Of a stretch of 64,000 nt of DNA, positions 41,740-54,820 are shown piece after piece (the first letter of the stretch is position 1; every line of letters begins with the position of its first letter). The translations under genes were made by a program, and so were the position numbers. The DNA lies in NCBI RefSeq assembly GCF_000772045.1, contig NZ_CP009754.1, forward strand, positions 372,001-436,000, in the 5' to 3' direction. The notes below the pieces were generated by a model, which saw nothing but the letters and a program-made list of their open reading frames with translations, did not search any database and had not been told where the DNA came from. Source of the DNA: Streptomyces sp. CCM_MD2014 (GTDB lineage: Bacteria > Actinomycetota > Actinomycetes > Streptomycetales > Streptomycetaceae).

Positions 41740-43631
41740 GCATCCCGTTCGAACTGCCCACCGAGGACCGTGCGTCGAGCCCGTACACCGGTTACACCCG
41801 CGCCCACTGGGAGGCCGTCGCGGACGGGCTGCTGTGGGCCGCGTGGCGCTGGAGCACCCCGGGCCGCGCCCTGCTCGACCTGCCGGGACGTCCCTCGCGC
41901 TCGGGAGTGCGCTCCGACGGGCTGGAGGGCTTCGCGCGGACCTTCCTCGCGGCGGGCTTCCGCGTCGCCGGTGCGGACGGCGCGGACCCGCACGGCTGGC
42001 TGGACCGCTACGCGGAGGGTCTGGCCTCGGGCACCCGCACCCCCGGGCGCGACGACACCGAGTCCTGGCCGCTGATCCTCGACCACGACGTGCAGGGCCA
42101 GCCCATGGTCGAGTCGGCCTCGGTGGCACTGGGACTGCGGCTGACCGCGCCGTGGCTGTGGAAGAACCTCGACGCCGGGGTCCAGGACCGGGTGGAGGAG
42201 TGGCTGCGCGGGGCGCTGCGGCACGTGCCGGCGCCGAACAACTGGTACCTGTTCCCGTACACGGTCGCGGGATTCCTGGAGTCGGTCGGCCGCGGCGACG
42301 CGGAGACGGCCGCGGCCCGGCACCGGGCGCTGGAGTTGATGGAGGGCTGGTACCGGGGCGAGGGCTGGTACGCCGACGGCGACGGACGCGCCTTCGACCA
42401 CTACAACGGCTGGGCGCTGCACCTCTACCCGGTGCTCGACGCCCACCTCGGCGGTGACGCCGGCGCCCTCGCCCGTTACGGCGAGCGGCTGCGCGCCCAT
42501 CTCGACGGCTTCGCCCTGATGTCCGGGGCCGACGGTGCGCCGCTGCACTTCGGCCGCTCCCTCACCTACCGCTTCGCCGCGTCGTCGGCCGTGGCCCTGG
42601 GCGCGCTGACCGGGCACACCCCGCTGACGCCGGGCGCGTCGCGGCGGCTGGTGAGCGGCAGTCTGCGGTACTTCGTGGACCGCGGGGCGCTGACGGACGA
42701 GGGGCTGCTGAGCCTGGGCTGGTACGGCCCGCACGAGGCGACCCTGCAGGAGTACTCGGGCCCGGCCTCCCCGTACTGGGCGTCGAAGGCCTTCGTGTCG
42801 CTCCTCGCCCCGGCGGACCACCCGCTGTGGACGGCGACGGAGGAGCCCGCGCCGGTCGAGGAGGGCGACCGGGTGCTGGCGCTGACGGCACCCGGGCTGC
42901 TGGTGCAGGCGACCCGCGGCGACGGGATCGTACGGCTGCACAACCACGGCAGCGACCATGTGCGCCCGCACGAGGGCGAGTCGGCGGCCGAGGACGACCC
43001 GCACTACGGCCGGCAGGCCTATTCGACCCGGACGGGTCCCACGGCCCGCGAGAACGTGGCGGACAACCACCTGTCGGTCGAGGTGAACGGCCGGTCCAGT
43101 GTGCGGCGCCGCATCCATCCGCTGGGGGCGGGAGGCGGCGACGGCTGGGGCTGGGCGGCGTCCTGGCACCGGCCCGTCTTCGTGGCCGGGCCGCCGATGG
43201 TCCCGGGGCTGCGGGTGGAGAGCGTGACGGTGGCCCGGGGGCCGTACGAGCTGCGGGTGCATCGGGTGGTCGGGGCGCCGGCCGGGGCGCGGGTCACGCA
43301 CACCGGGTGGGCCACCGGCCCCGAGGAGCCCCTGGCCTCCGTGCTGCACGGCCTGTACGGCTGGGAGCCGGAGGCGGAGACGGTGCGCGCACCGCAGGGC
43401 ACCGCGTTCGTGCCGTGGGCGGAGCTGCCCCGGCTGTCCGGCGCGGCGGGCGGCACCTCCGTGCACGTCAGCCTGGCCGCACTGACCGGCGAACCGGTGC
43501 ACGTCCCGGTGGCCGACGCGGTCGCGGAGGTGGTGCCCGGCGAGGACGGTGTGGAGGTGGTCTGGGCGGCCGACGGCGCCCGCACCCGGGTCTCGTTCGG
43601 GCCGGTGGGGGTGACGCACGCGGAGGGCTAG
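41736..43631 (+). CDS. DUF2264 family protein
   Basis: A 631-residue cytoplasmic protein of the DUF2264 family: an all-helical N-terminal half resembling (alpha/alpha)6 barrels of polysaccharide lyases and glycoside hydrolases (NWYLFPYTVAGFLESVGRG, WYRGEGWYADGDGRAFDHYNGWALHLY) and a beta-rich C-terminal half (PYELRVHRVVGAPAGARVTHTGWATGP). Its ATG overlaps the dehydrogenase stop. The fold and context point to cleavage or processing of an imported oligosaccharide. The reaction is not established. Confidence 0.9.
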   Translation: MSIPFELPTEDRASSPYTGYTRAHWEAVADGLLWAAWRWSTPGRALLDLPGRPSRSGVRSDGLEGFARTFLAAGFRVAGADGADPHGWLDRYAEGLASGTRTPGRDDTESWPLILDHDVQGQPMVESASVALGLRLTAPWLWKNLDAGVQDRVEEWLRGALRHVPAPNNWYLFPYTVAGFLESVGRGDAETAAARHRALELMEGWYRGEGWYADGDGRAFDHYNGWALHLYPVLDAHLGGDAGALARYGERLRAHLDGFALMSGADGAPLHFGRSLTYRFAASSAVALGALTGHTPLTPGASRRLVSGSLRYFVDRGALTDEGLLSLGWYGPHEATLQEYSGPASPYWASKAFVSLLAPADHPLWTATEEPAPVEEGDRVLALTAPGLLVQATRGDGIVRLHNHGSDHVRPHEGESAAEDDPHYGRQAYSTRTGPTARENVADNHLSVEVNGRSSVRRRIHPLGAGGGDGWGWAASWHRPVFVAGPPMVPGLRVESVTVARGPYELRVHRVVGAPAGARVTHTGWATGPEEPLASVLHGLYGWEPEAETVRAPQGTAFVPWAELPRLSGAAGGTSVHVSLAALTGEPVHVPVADAVAEVVPGEDGVEVVWAADGARTRVSFGPVGVTHAEG

Positions 43632-43798
43632 GGCCTGCTACGGCGGATCAGGTCGCAGGACAGGCACGGCACCTCGTCGACGCTGGTGAGCGGGGTCTGG
43701 TGCGTGCAGCCGCAAGGCGGAGGAGGGCGTCGACGCGGAGCGTCGGCAACCGACGACAACGCCGCGGACGCGCGTGCCGGGCCCCGCGTCCGGGGCAT
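43628..43798 (-). CDS. Candidate 56-residue zinc-ribbon-like small protein
   Basis: ATG at 43798, stop TAG at 43628, antisense to the DUF2264 end. The C-terminal half contains CGCTHQTPLTSVDEVPCLSC, with Cys-x-Cys-x-His and Cys-x2-Cys that could bind zinc, and ends DLIRRSRP. The N-terminal half is Arg/Pro/Ala-rich. There is no clear ribosome site. The paired cysteines are not expected by chance and no IS or rRNA explains them. It is too short for most gene finders. Confidence 0.4.
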   Translation of the reverse strand: MPRTRGPARASAALSSVADAPRRRPPPPCGCTHQTPLTSVDEVPCLSCDLIRRSRP

Positions 43799-43833
43799 GA
43801 TCCGCCGGACAGGCCCTATGGCCTGCTACGGCG
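43632..43833. repeat. Inverted and direct repeat set after the DUF2264 gene
   Basis: GGCCTGCTACGGCGGATCA at 43632-43650 faces its imperfect complement TGATCCGCCGGACAGGCC at 43798-43815. The first 14 bases occur again in direct orientation at 43820-43833. The element is about 185 bp, with no transposase. It could be a small non-autonomous element or a recombination scar. Confidence 0.5.
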
Positions 43834-43999
43834 TTTCGAGGACTCCGACGCGTGTCCGCGGTCGGAGCCCTCCCGCATGTGCCCCTCCCGCGTGCGCGCC
43901 CCTGCCCGCATGCGCCCTCCCCCGTGCGCCCTCCCCCGGTGGCGCGCCCCGGCCGGGACGGTGACGCTGGAACGGCACCCGTGAGAAGGAGCCGTCTCC
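43834..43999. other. Intergenic region upstream of the secreted peptide gene
   Basis: This stretch is rich in CGTGCGC/CGCCCTCCCCC-like short repeats (43880-43950). I see no coding frame. It must hold the promoter for the secreted peptide, but no clear -35/-10 pair stands out. Confidence 0.4.
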
Positions 44000-44227
44000 A
44001 TGCGCAAGTCGTCGTGCACCGTGATCGCGGCCGTAACCCTGTGGATCCTGTGCGCCGCCGGAGCGGAGGCCGCGGAGCCCGGCGCCCCGGGGCTTCCGGG
44101 CGAGGTGACGGCGACCGAGTGCATCGAGGGCGGCGGAGTGATCATCATCTCGGCGGACGGGGACGGGACGGGCTCCTTCACGGCGCTGTGCCGGGGCGGC
44201 ACCCACGACGGACAGACCGTCACCTGA
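44000..44227 (+). CDS. Small secreted protein of unknown function
   Basis: A 75-residue protein with a Sec signal peptide (VIAAVTLWILCAAGAEA, cleavage near residue 24). The mature part of about 50 residues holds two cysteines (TATECIEGGG and TALCRGGTHDG) that could form one disulfide. The ATG at 44000 has AGAAGGAGCCG upstream. Such small single-disulfide exported proteins are frequent in Streptomyces and usually uncharacterised. Confidence 0.8.
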   Translation: MRKSSCTVIAAVTLWILCAAGAEAAEPGAPGLPGEVTATECIEGGGVIIISADGDGTGSFTALCRGGTHDGQTVT

Positions 44228-44255
44228 GCCCACCGCCTCCGCTCGTCACGCCCAT

Positions 44256-44280
44256 GCCTTGAGTCCCGAACGCTGGGTAC
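44256..44280 (+). promoter_or_regulatory. Sigma-B-type promoter of the catalase gene
   Basis: GCCTT (44256-44260), 14 bases, GGGTAC (44275-44280). This fits the Streptomyces sigma-B consensus GNNTT-N14-16-GGGTAY and lies 83 bp before the catalase ATG. Confidence 0.75.
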
Positions 44281-44362
44281 GCGGTCACGGCCCACCACGG
44301 CAGTCGGTACCCGAACACGACCGGGCGCGTGCAGCGGCCCGTCCAGAAACGGAGAATGGCCG

Positions 44363-46642
<2,280 letters not shown>

Positions 46643-46655
46643 TCCACCGGACCGT

Positions 46656-46687
46656 GGGGCCGGGCACCGTCGTGGGTGCCCGGCCCC
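46656..46687. terminator. Terminator hairpin between catalase and DAG kinase-like genes
   Basis: A 13-bp perfect stem (GGGGCCGGGCACC / GGTGCCCGGCCCC) with a 6-base loop, 14 bp past the catalase stop. The genes converge, so it may serve both. Confidence 0.8.
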
Positions 46688-46696
46688 CTGGTGTGT

Positions 46697-47578
46697 TCAG
46701 CACAGGACGCGCAGCGCGCCGGGCAGCACCCTGGCCGTGACGGGCACGACGGCCTCGACCTCGCCGTCGGCGCCGTAGGGTATCGCCCGGTTCGCCTCGA
46801 TGCGGACCTCCCGGCCGCGCAGGACGTGCACTTGGGGGCGGTGGACGTGGGCTCCCGTCGCCAGTTCGCTCATCAGGGCGAAGAACAGCCGCCGCGGCGC
46901 CTGGTGGATCATCACCACGTCGAGCAGGCCGTCGTCCACGCGGGCTGAGGGGGCGATGAGACGGTTGAAGCCGTAGTAGCCGGAGTTGGCGGCGACCACC
47001 GTGTAGCCGGTGAAGGCGTGCTCCTCGCCGTCGACCGTGACGCGGTAGCGCGTCGCGCGCCACCCCGCCACGGCCCGGACCGCCCCCGCGTAGTAGGAGG
47101 CGGCACCGCGCAGCAGGCGCGTGGTGTTGGCGTGCCGGTTGGCGAGCGCGTCGACACCGGCGTACACGCTGCCGAGGACGACGGTGCGGTCGTGGACGGC
47201 GGAGGTGACCTCGACCGTGTCGACGGGCCGCGGGTCGCCGTGCAGCAGCACCTCGGCCAGGGCGGCCGGCTCGGTGGGCAGCTTCAGGGCGCGGGCGAAG
47301 TCGTTGCCGCGCCCGGCCGGGACCAGGCCGAGCACGGCGCCGGTGCCACTGAGGGCGCCGCCGATCCCGCCCGCCATGCCGTCGCCGCCGACGGCGAGCA
47401 CCACCCGCCCCGACGCTCCGGCCCGCCGGGCGAGTTCGCGGGCGTGGGCGAGGCTGTGGCTGTACTCGGTCTCCAGCTCCGCGCCGGCCTCCCGCAGCAG
47501 CCGGGCCACCCCGAGCAGCGCGGCGGCCGAGGTGGCGCCGCCCGCGGTGGGGTTGACGACGGCGGTGAACTGTCGCAT
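46697..47578 (-). CDS. Diacylglycerol kinase family lipid kinase
   Basis: A 293-residue DAGK-catalytic-domain protein: VVNPTAGGATSAAALL, the nucleotide loop VLAVGGDGMAGGIGGAL and LGLVPAGRGNDFARAL. The GDG-N-x-G type motif is present with Met in place of Thr (GGDGM). The ATG at 47578 has GGAGGCACACCG upstream. The counterpart by synteny is Rv2252, a DAG kinase tied to phosphatidylinositol mannoside synthesis. It phosphorylates lipid or ceramide-like substrates at the membrane. Confidence 0.9.
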   Translation of the reverse strand: MRQFTAVVNPTAGGATSAAALLGVARLLREAGAELETEYSHSLAHARELARRAGASGRVVLAVGGDGMAGGIGGALSGTGAVLGLVPAGRGNDFARALKLPTEPAALAEVLLHGDPRPVDTVEVTSAVHDRTVVLGSVYAGVDALANRHANTTRLLRGAASYYAGAVRAVAGWRATRYRVTVDGEEHAFTGYTVVAANSGYYGFNRLIAPSARVDDGLLDVVMIHQAPRRLFFALMSELATGAHVHRPQVHVLRGREVRIEANRAIPYGADGEVEAVVPVTARVLPGALRVLC

Positions 47579-47650
47579 CGGTGTGCCTCCGGGCTGACGG
47601 GTGGTGCCGGACTGTTGTCTCACGGGGTCGGGGTGCTCGGTCGGGCGGGG

Positions 47651-49249
47651 TCAGTCCGCGGGCAGCAGGACGCCCGGACTGAGCAGTCCGGTGGGGTCCA
47701 GGCTCCGCTTGACCGCGCGCAGCGCCTCGACGCCGAGGGGGCCCGCCTCCCGGACGTACCAGTCGCGGTGGTCGGTGCCGACCGCGTGGTGGTGGGTGAT
47801 GGTGCCGCCGGCGGCGAGGATGGCCTCGTTGGCGGCGTGCTTGGCCCGGGTCCAGTGCGCCACGGCGTCCTCGCCCTGGGCGGAGACGACCGTGAAGTAG
47901 AGGGAGGCTCCGTTCTCGTAGACGTGCGAGATGTGGCACATGACCAGGGGCGGGGTGCCGGCCTCGGTGAGGGTGCCGGTGAGCGCCTCGCGGACGGCGG
48001 CGTACAGGGCGGGCAGGCGGGACCAGTAGGCCGCCGTCTCCAGGGTCTCGGCGAGCGCGCCGGCGTCGAGCAGGGAGTCGCGCAGGTACGGCGCCGAGTA
48101 GCGGCCGCGGGCCCAGCGCTCCCCCGGTTCGTCGCCGGCGAAGGTGCCGCCGCTCTCGCGCAGGACGGCGGCGGCGCCCTCGCGGCGGTGGGCGGTGTCC
48201 TCCTCGGTGCCCTCGAAGCCGACGACCGCGAGGCAGCCGGCGTCCTGCTGGTCCAGTGAGGCTCCGACGGCGTCGGGCTGGGCGAGGCCGATCAGGGTCT
48301 CGGTCTCGTCGGACAGCCGCAGCACCGTGGGCCGGGGGCCGTCCTGGGCGAGCCGGCGCAGGGCCGCGGCGCCCTCGTCGAAGGAGGCGAAGCGCCAGCC
48401 CTCGTAACGGCGGACCTTCGGCACGGGCCGCACCCGCACGGTGACGGCGGTGATGACGCCGAAGGCGCCCTCCGAGCCCAGGACGAGCTGGCGCAGGTCG
48501 GGGCCGGCGGCCGAGCGCGGGGCGCGGCCCGTGTCGAGGGTGCCCGAAGGGGTGGCGAGGGTGAGGCCGAGGACCATCTCGTCGAAGCGGCCGTAACCGG
48601 CGGAGGCCTGGCCGCTGGAGCGGGTCGCGGCGAAGCCGCCGACGGTGGCCCACTCGTAGGACTGGGGGAAGTGGCCGAGGGTGTACCCGTGCTCGGCGAG
48701 CAGCGCCTCGGCCTCGGGGGCGCGCAGCCCCGGCTGGAGGGTGGCGGTGCGGGAGACCTCGTCGAGGCCGAGCAGGCGGTTCATGCGGCGCAGGTCGAGT
48801 GCGACGAACGCACCCTCGCGGCCGGGCGCGAGACCGCCGACGACGGAGGTGCCGCCGCCGAACGGGACGAGGGCCAGCCCGTGTTCCGCGCAGGCGGCCA
48901 GCACGGCGAGCACCTCGTCGTGGCCGTCCGGCAGGACGACGGCGGCCGGGGTGTCGGCGGTGTCGCCGGCCCGCATGCGCAGCAGGTCGGGAGTGGACTT
49001 CCCGCGGGTGTGCCGGACGCGGCTCTCCGCGTCCGTGCGCACGTCGTCCGCGCGGCCGCCGACGGCTGCTTCCAGTGCGCGGCGGGCGTCCTCGCCCAGC
49101 GGCGAGACGGGTACGGCGATCTCCGGCAGCGGGAGCGCGGCGGCTTCGCGGGGTGTGACACCGAGCAGCTCGCGCAGCAGTCCGGTCACCGTGTCGGGCA
49201 GCGGCGTCGCCCTGGCCGGGTCGCCCCAGCCGTTCCACAGCATGTCCAT
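47651..49249 (-). CDS. FAD-binding oxidase, alkyl-dihydroxyacetonephosphate synthase-like
   Basis: A 532-residue flavoprotein of the VAO/PCMH type. The FAD domain includes PAAVVLPDGHDEVLAVLAACAEHGLALVPFGGGTSVVGGL and YTLGHFPQSYEWATVGGFAATRSSGQASAGYG, the latter characteristic of alkyl-DHAP synthases. C-terminal HHHAVGTDHRDWY carries the active-site histidine triplet. It is transcribed toward the DAG kinase-like gene (72 bp away) and away from TetR. It may build ether lipids or oxidise a glycerol-lipid. Counterpart by synteny is Rv2251. Confidence 0.9.
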   Translation of the reverse strand: MDMLWNGWGDPARATPLPDTVTGLLRELLGVTPREAAALPLPEIAVPVSPLGEDARRALEAAVGGRADDVRTDAESRVRHTRGKSTPDLLRMRAGDTADTPAAVVLPDGHDEVLAVLAACAEHGLALVPFGGGTSVVGGLAPGREGAFVALDLRRMNRLLGLDEVSRTATLQPGLRAPEAEALLAEHGYTLGHFPQSYEWATVGGFAATRSSGQASAGYGRFDEMVLGLTLATPSGTLDTGRAPRSAAGPDLRQLVLGSEGAFGVITAVTVRVRPVPKVRRYEGWRFASFDEGAAALRRLAQDGPRPTVLRLSDETETLIGLAQPDAVGASLDQQDAGCLAVVGFEGTEEDTAHRREGAAAVLRESGGTFAGDEPGERWARGRYSAPYLRDSLLDAGALAETLETAAYWSRLPALYAAVREALTGTLTEAGTPPLVMCHISHVYENGASLYFTVVSAQGEDAVAHWTRAKHAANEAILAAGGTITHHHAVGTDHRDWYVREAGPLGVEALRAVKRSLDPTGLLSPGVLLPAD

Positions 49250-49308
49250 CGCCTGTCGTCCTCACGGTCGCTTCGGGGAATGCCGACCGCATCACCCCGC
49301 TAGGCGTT

Positions 49309-49321
49309 ACACTGTGACACA
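49309..49321 (+). promoter_or_regulatory. Leaderless promoter of the TetR gene
   Basis: TACACT (49309-49314) lies six bases before the ATG at 49321, so transcription probably begins at or next to the start codon. The overlapping GTTACACTGTGACAC has partial dyad symmetry and may be the operator. Confidence 0.5.
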
Positions 49322-49934
49322 TGACGCCCAACCGTCACAACCATGCGAGCAGGCAGACCCCCGCGGACAACGACACGGTGCTGGACGCCGTGCGCGACTG
49401 CGTGATGGCCGTCGGGGTGCGCCGTACGACGATGACCGACGTCGCCCGCCGCGCCGGTGTCTCCCGGATGACGCTGTACCGGCGCTGGCCGGACGTGCGG
49501 TCGCTGGTCGGCGACCTGATGACCCGGGAGTGGATCGCGGTGGCCACCGGCGCGATCCCCGGGCCCGGGGAGGCCACCGGCACCCGCTCGCGCATCGTCG
49601 ACGGCCTGGTGGCCGGGGTGGAGGCGTTCCGCGCCCACCCCCTCTTCCGCAAGATCGTCGACGTCGACCCGGAGCTGCTCCTGCCCTACGTCCTCGACCG
49701 GCGCGGGGCCAGCCAGGAGGCGCTCCTCGAGCTGCTGGCCGACGCGCTCGAGGAGGGCCACGCCGACGGGTCGGTGCGCACGGTGCACACCGGGCGGCAG
49801 GCCCGGTCGGTGCTGCTGCTCGTCCAGTCCTTCGCCCTGTCGCTGCGGACCATGACCGACGAGGACGACGCCGAGCTGACCCCCGCGGCCCTCCTCGCGG
49901 AGCTGCGCATCATCCTGGAGAGGACCCTCACGCC

Positions 49935-49938
<4 letters not shown>
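49321..49938 (+). CDS. TetR-family regulator of the glycerolipid cluster
   Basis: A 205-residue TetR protein with helix-turn-helix VLDAVRDCVMAVGVRRTTMTDVARRAGVSRMTLYRRWPDVRSLV (about residues 20-63). Its stop overlaps glpD (ATGA). It diverges from the alkyl-DHAP-synthase-like gene across 71 bp, so it is placed to control both arms. It is the positional equivalent of Rv2250c. No ribosome site is seen, in keeping with a leaderless message. Confidence 0.9.
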
Positions 49939-51554
<1,616 letters not shown>

Positions 51555-51584
51555 TACCGGCCGCGGCTCCCGGTCCGTACGCAT

Positions 51585-51622
51585 CCGCCCGGCCCGACGG
51601 GCTGGGGCGTCGGGCCGGGCGG
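51585..51622. terminator. Terminator hairpin after glpD
   Basis: A 15-bp perfect stem (CCGCCCGGCCCGACG with CGTCGGGCCGGGCGG) and 8-base loop, 30 bp past the glpD stop and before a convergent gene. Confidence 0.8.
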
Positions 51623-51681
51623 GCCGGCCGAGCGGGGTCGGCCGGCGCGGCAGGCGGCCGGAGGGGCGGGCGCCTGCCCGG

Positions 51682-51960
51682 TCAGGTGTCGCGGTCGTCC
51701 TCCTGGACGGCCTTGCGGAGTTTCGCCTCGACTTTGTGCTGGGACTGGCCTCCCTCCTTGACGTACTCCGTCATCGCGGTCCGCGCGTCCCGGTCCAGGT
51801 CGCGCCAGGCCCGTACGGCCGTCTCGTAGGTGCGGGACTGCCGCGGGGTCCACTGGTGCTGCGTGGGCGGCCCGTACGAGTCGCGCAGTTCCTCGACCCG
51901 GTGCTGTGCCAGGTCCGCCGCGCGGCGCTTGTGCACGAGCTCCTCGAATGTGTGTGCCAC
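51682..51960 (-). CDS. Hypothetical helical protein
   Basis: A 92-residue protein starting VAHTFEELVHKRRAADLAQHRVEELRD with a GAGGTG ribosome site just before GTG 51960 (an alternative GTG is at 51963). It is charged and almost wholly helical (QSRTYETAVRAWRDLDRDARTAMTEYVKEGGQSQHKVEAKLRKAV). I recognise no named domain. It has good codon bias and converges with glpD. Confidence 0.7.
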   Translation of the reverse strand: MAHTFEELVHKRRAADLAQHRVEELRDSYGPPTQHQWTPRQSRTYETAVRAWRDLDRDARTAMTEYVKEGGQSQHKVEAKLRKAVQEDDRDT

Positions 51961-52142
51961 CACACCTCGACGGTAGTCAGTGGAGCGCCCGGGCGCGCGT
52001 CGAACCCGCGGCGGCCGGTGTGCCGGTGCGTGCCGATGCGCTCCGGTCCGCACAAGTGGTCCACGCGGGCGGCGAAGAGCCTTAACATCAAGCCACCGAC
52101 GACGGCCGGGCACGGGCGGCACACACGAGAGCTGAGGGCAGC

Positions 52143-52508
52143 GTGGCGGAGACCGAGGGAGCGGCGGTACCGGAGCGGCTGCTGATCACCCGTACCACCA
52201 CGGGCGACGGCGTCAGTCTCGTGGTCCTCGCCGGAGAAGTCGATCTCGACGGCAGCGGCCGGCTGCGGGAGGTCCTGCTGGCCTCGGTGGAGTCCGCGCC
52301 CGGCACGGTGGTGGACTTCGGCGAGGTGGGGTTCCTGGACTCCAGCGGCATCAACGTCCTGATCTCCGCCCACCGGGCCGCCGAGTCCCGCGGCGTCTGG
52401 TTCCGGCTCGCCGCCCCGCGCGACGCCGTCGAACGCGTGCTGCGGCTGGTGGGCGTCGACGCGCTCATCCCCTGCTACCCGAGTGTGGAGCGGGCCCTGA
52501 CCGCCTGA
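52143..52508 (+). CDS. STAS-domain anti-sigma factor antagonist
   Basis: A 121-residue STAS protein: VSLVVLAGEVDLDGSGRLREVLL and TVVDFGEVGFLDSSGINVLISAHRAAESRG, with the phosphorylatable serine in LDSSGI. The GTG at 52143 has GAGGGCAGC upstream. It converges with an RsbW-type kinase gene that ends 6 bp away; the two may be partners. It is not closely related to STAS copies A and B at 13 and 17 kb. Confidence 0.92.
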   Translation: MAETEGAAVPERLLITRTTTGDGVSLVVLAGEVDLDGSGRLREVLLASVESAPGTVVDFGEVGFLDSSGINVLISAHRAAESRGVWFRLAAPRDAVERVLRLVGVDALIPCYPSVERALTA

Positions 52509-52513
52509 CCGCG

Positions 52514-52942
52514 TCAGGTCAGCGGCAGGCGCGCGTACACCGTCTTGCCCGTCGCGTGCGGCTTGGTGATCACCTCGTCGCACAGCCGTGTCACGATCTC
52601 CAGCCCGTGCCGGCCGACGCGGACGGGGTCGCGCGGCAGGAAGGTGGGAAACGCGTCCCCCGTGTCCGACACCGCGATCTCCACACCGTCGCCGACCAGG
52701 GTCAGCTCCAGCCGGCAGGGGCCGGGCGCGTGCCGCAGCGCGTTCGTCACCAGCTCGCTCGCGACCAGCCGGGCGGCGTCCAGGAAGGTGTCCGCCGGCT
52801 TCACGCCCCGCTCGGCGAGACGTGCCGCGAATCCGCGCACGGCGTCCCTGGCAGCGGGGATCATCGCGGATCCGCCCCTGAAATCCACCACCGCGCAGAC
52901 GACGGAGCCGTCCGCGGTGTCGGGTCCGTGCGCCGGGGTCAT
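52514..52942 (-). CDS. ATP-binding RsbW-type serine kinase (anti-sigma factor)
   Basis: A 142-residue HATPase_c protein: N-box ASELVTNALRHAPGPCRLEL, G1 VSDTGDAFPTFLPRD and G2 VGRHGLEIVTRLCDEV. These belong to the short RsbW-like kinases that phosphorylate STAS antagonists. I chose the ATG at 52942, with GTGAGG upstream; the GTG at 52954 is an alternative. It lies convergent to the STAS gene and near two SpoIIE phosphatase genes, so a partner-switching module is likely. Confidence 0.9.
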   Translation of the reverse strand: MTPAHGPDTADGSVVCAVVDFRGGSAMIPAARDAVRGFAARLAERGVKPADTFLDAARLVASELVTNALRHAPGPCRLELTLVGDGVEIAVSDTGDAFPTFLPRDPVRVGRHGLEIVTRLCDEVITKPHATGKTVYARLPLT

Positions 52943-53098
52943 ACCGAGCCTCACCGTCCGGTCCGGGGCCGAGTGGGGAGCGAAGGTCCCCCACTCTCAC
53001 GATACGCACCGGCGCGCCTCCCACGATCCCTTCGCCCCAACTTCCGCCGCACGCGCCGTTTTCCGGGCGGCACCGCCTCACATCGCGAGAACCGGACA

Positions 53099-53135
53099 CC
53101 GCCCCCGTCCCGATCGGCGCGCGGGACGGGGGCGG
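53099..53135. terminator. Terminator hairpin downstream of the xylanase gene
   Basis: A 14-bp perfect stem (CCGCCCCCGTCCCG with CGGGACGGGGGCGG) and 9-base loop, 44 bp past the xylanase stop. Confidence 0.8.
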
Positions 53136-53178
53136 GGCCGGAGACGGAAGCGGTCGAACGGCCAGCCGGAGGGCCGGA

Positions 53179-54657
<1,479 letters not shown>

Positions 54658-54820
54658 TTACGGACTCCCGTGCGGGAGGTCAACGCCCCGTCACGGTGAC
54701 GTCACGGTCACCCGTGCGACCCGACCGCGTGCGCGACCGGGCGCGGGGGGCGCATTCTGGCTGTGTCGCCCGCACGGCCCGTGTCGTCCCGCGCGGCGGC
54801 GCACGGACGAGGTGGGGCCG

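Noticed and set aside
43632..43833. Complete insertion sequence
   Set aside because: No transposase frame and no obvious target-site duplication. Kept only as a repeat element.
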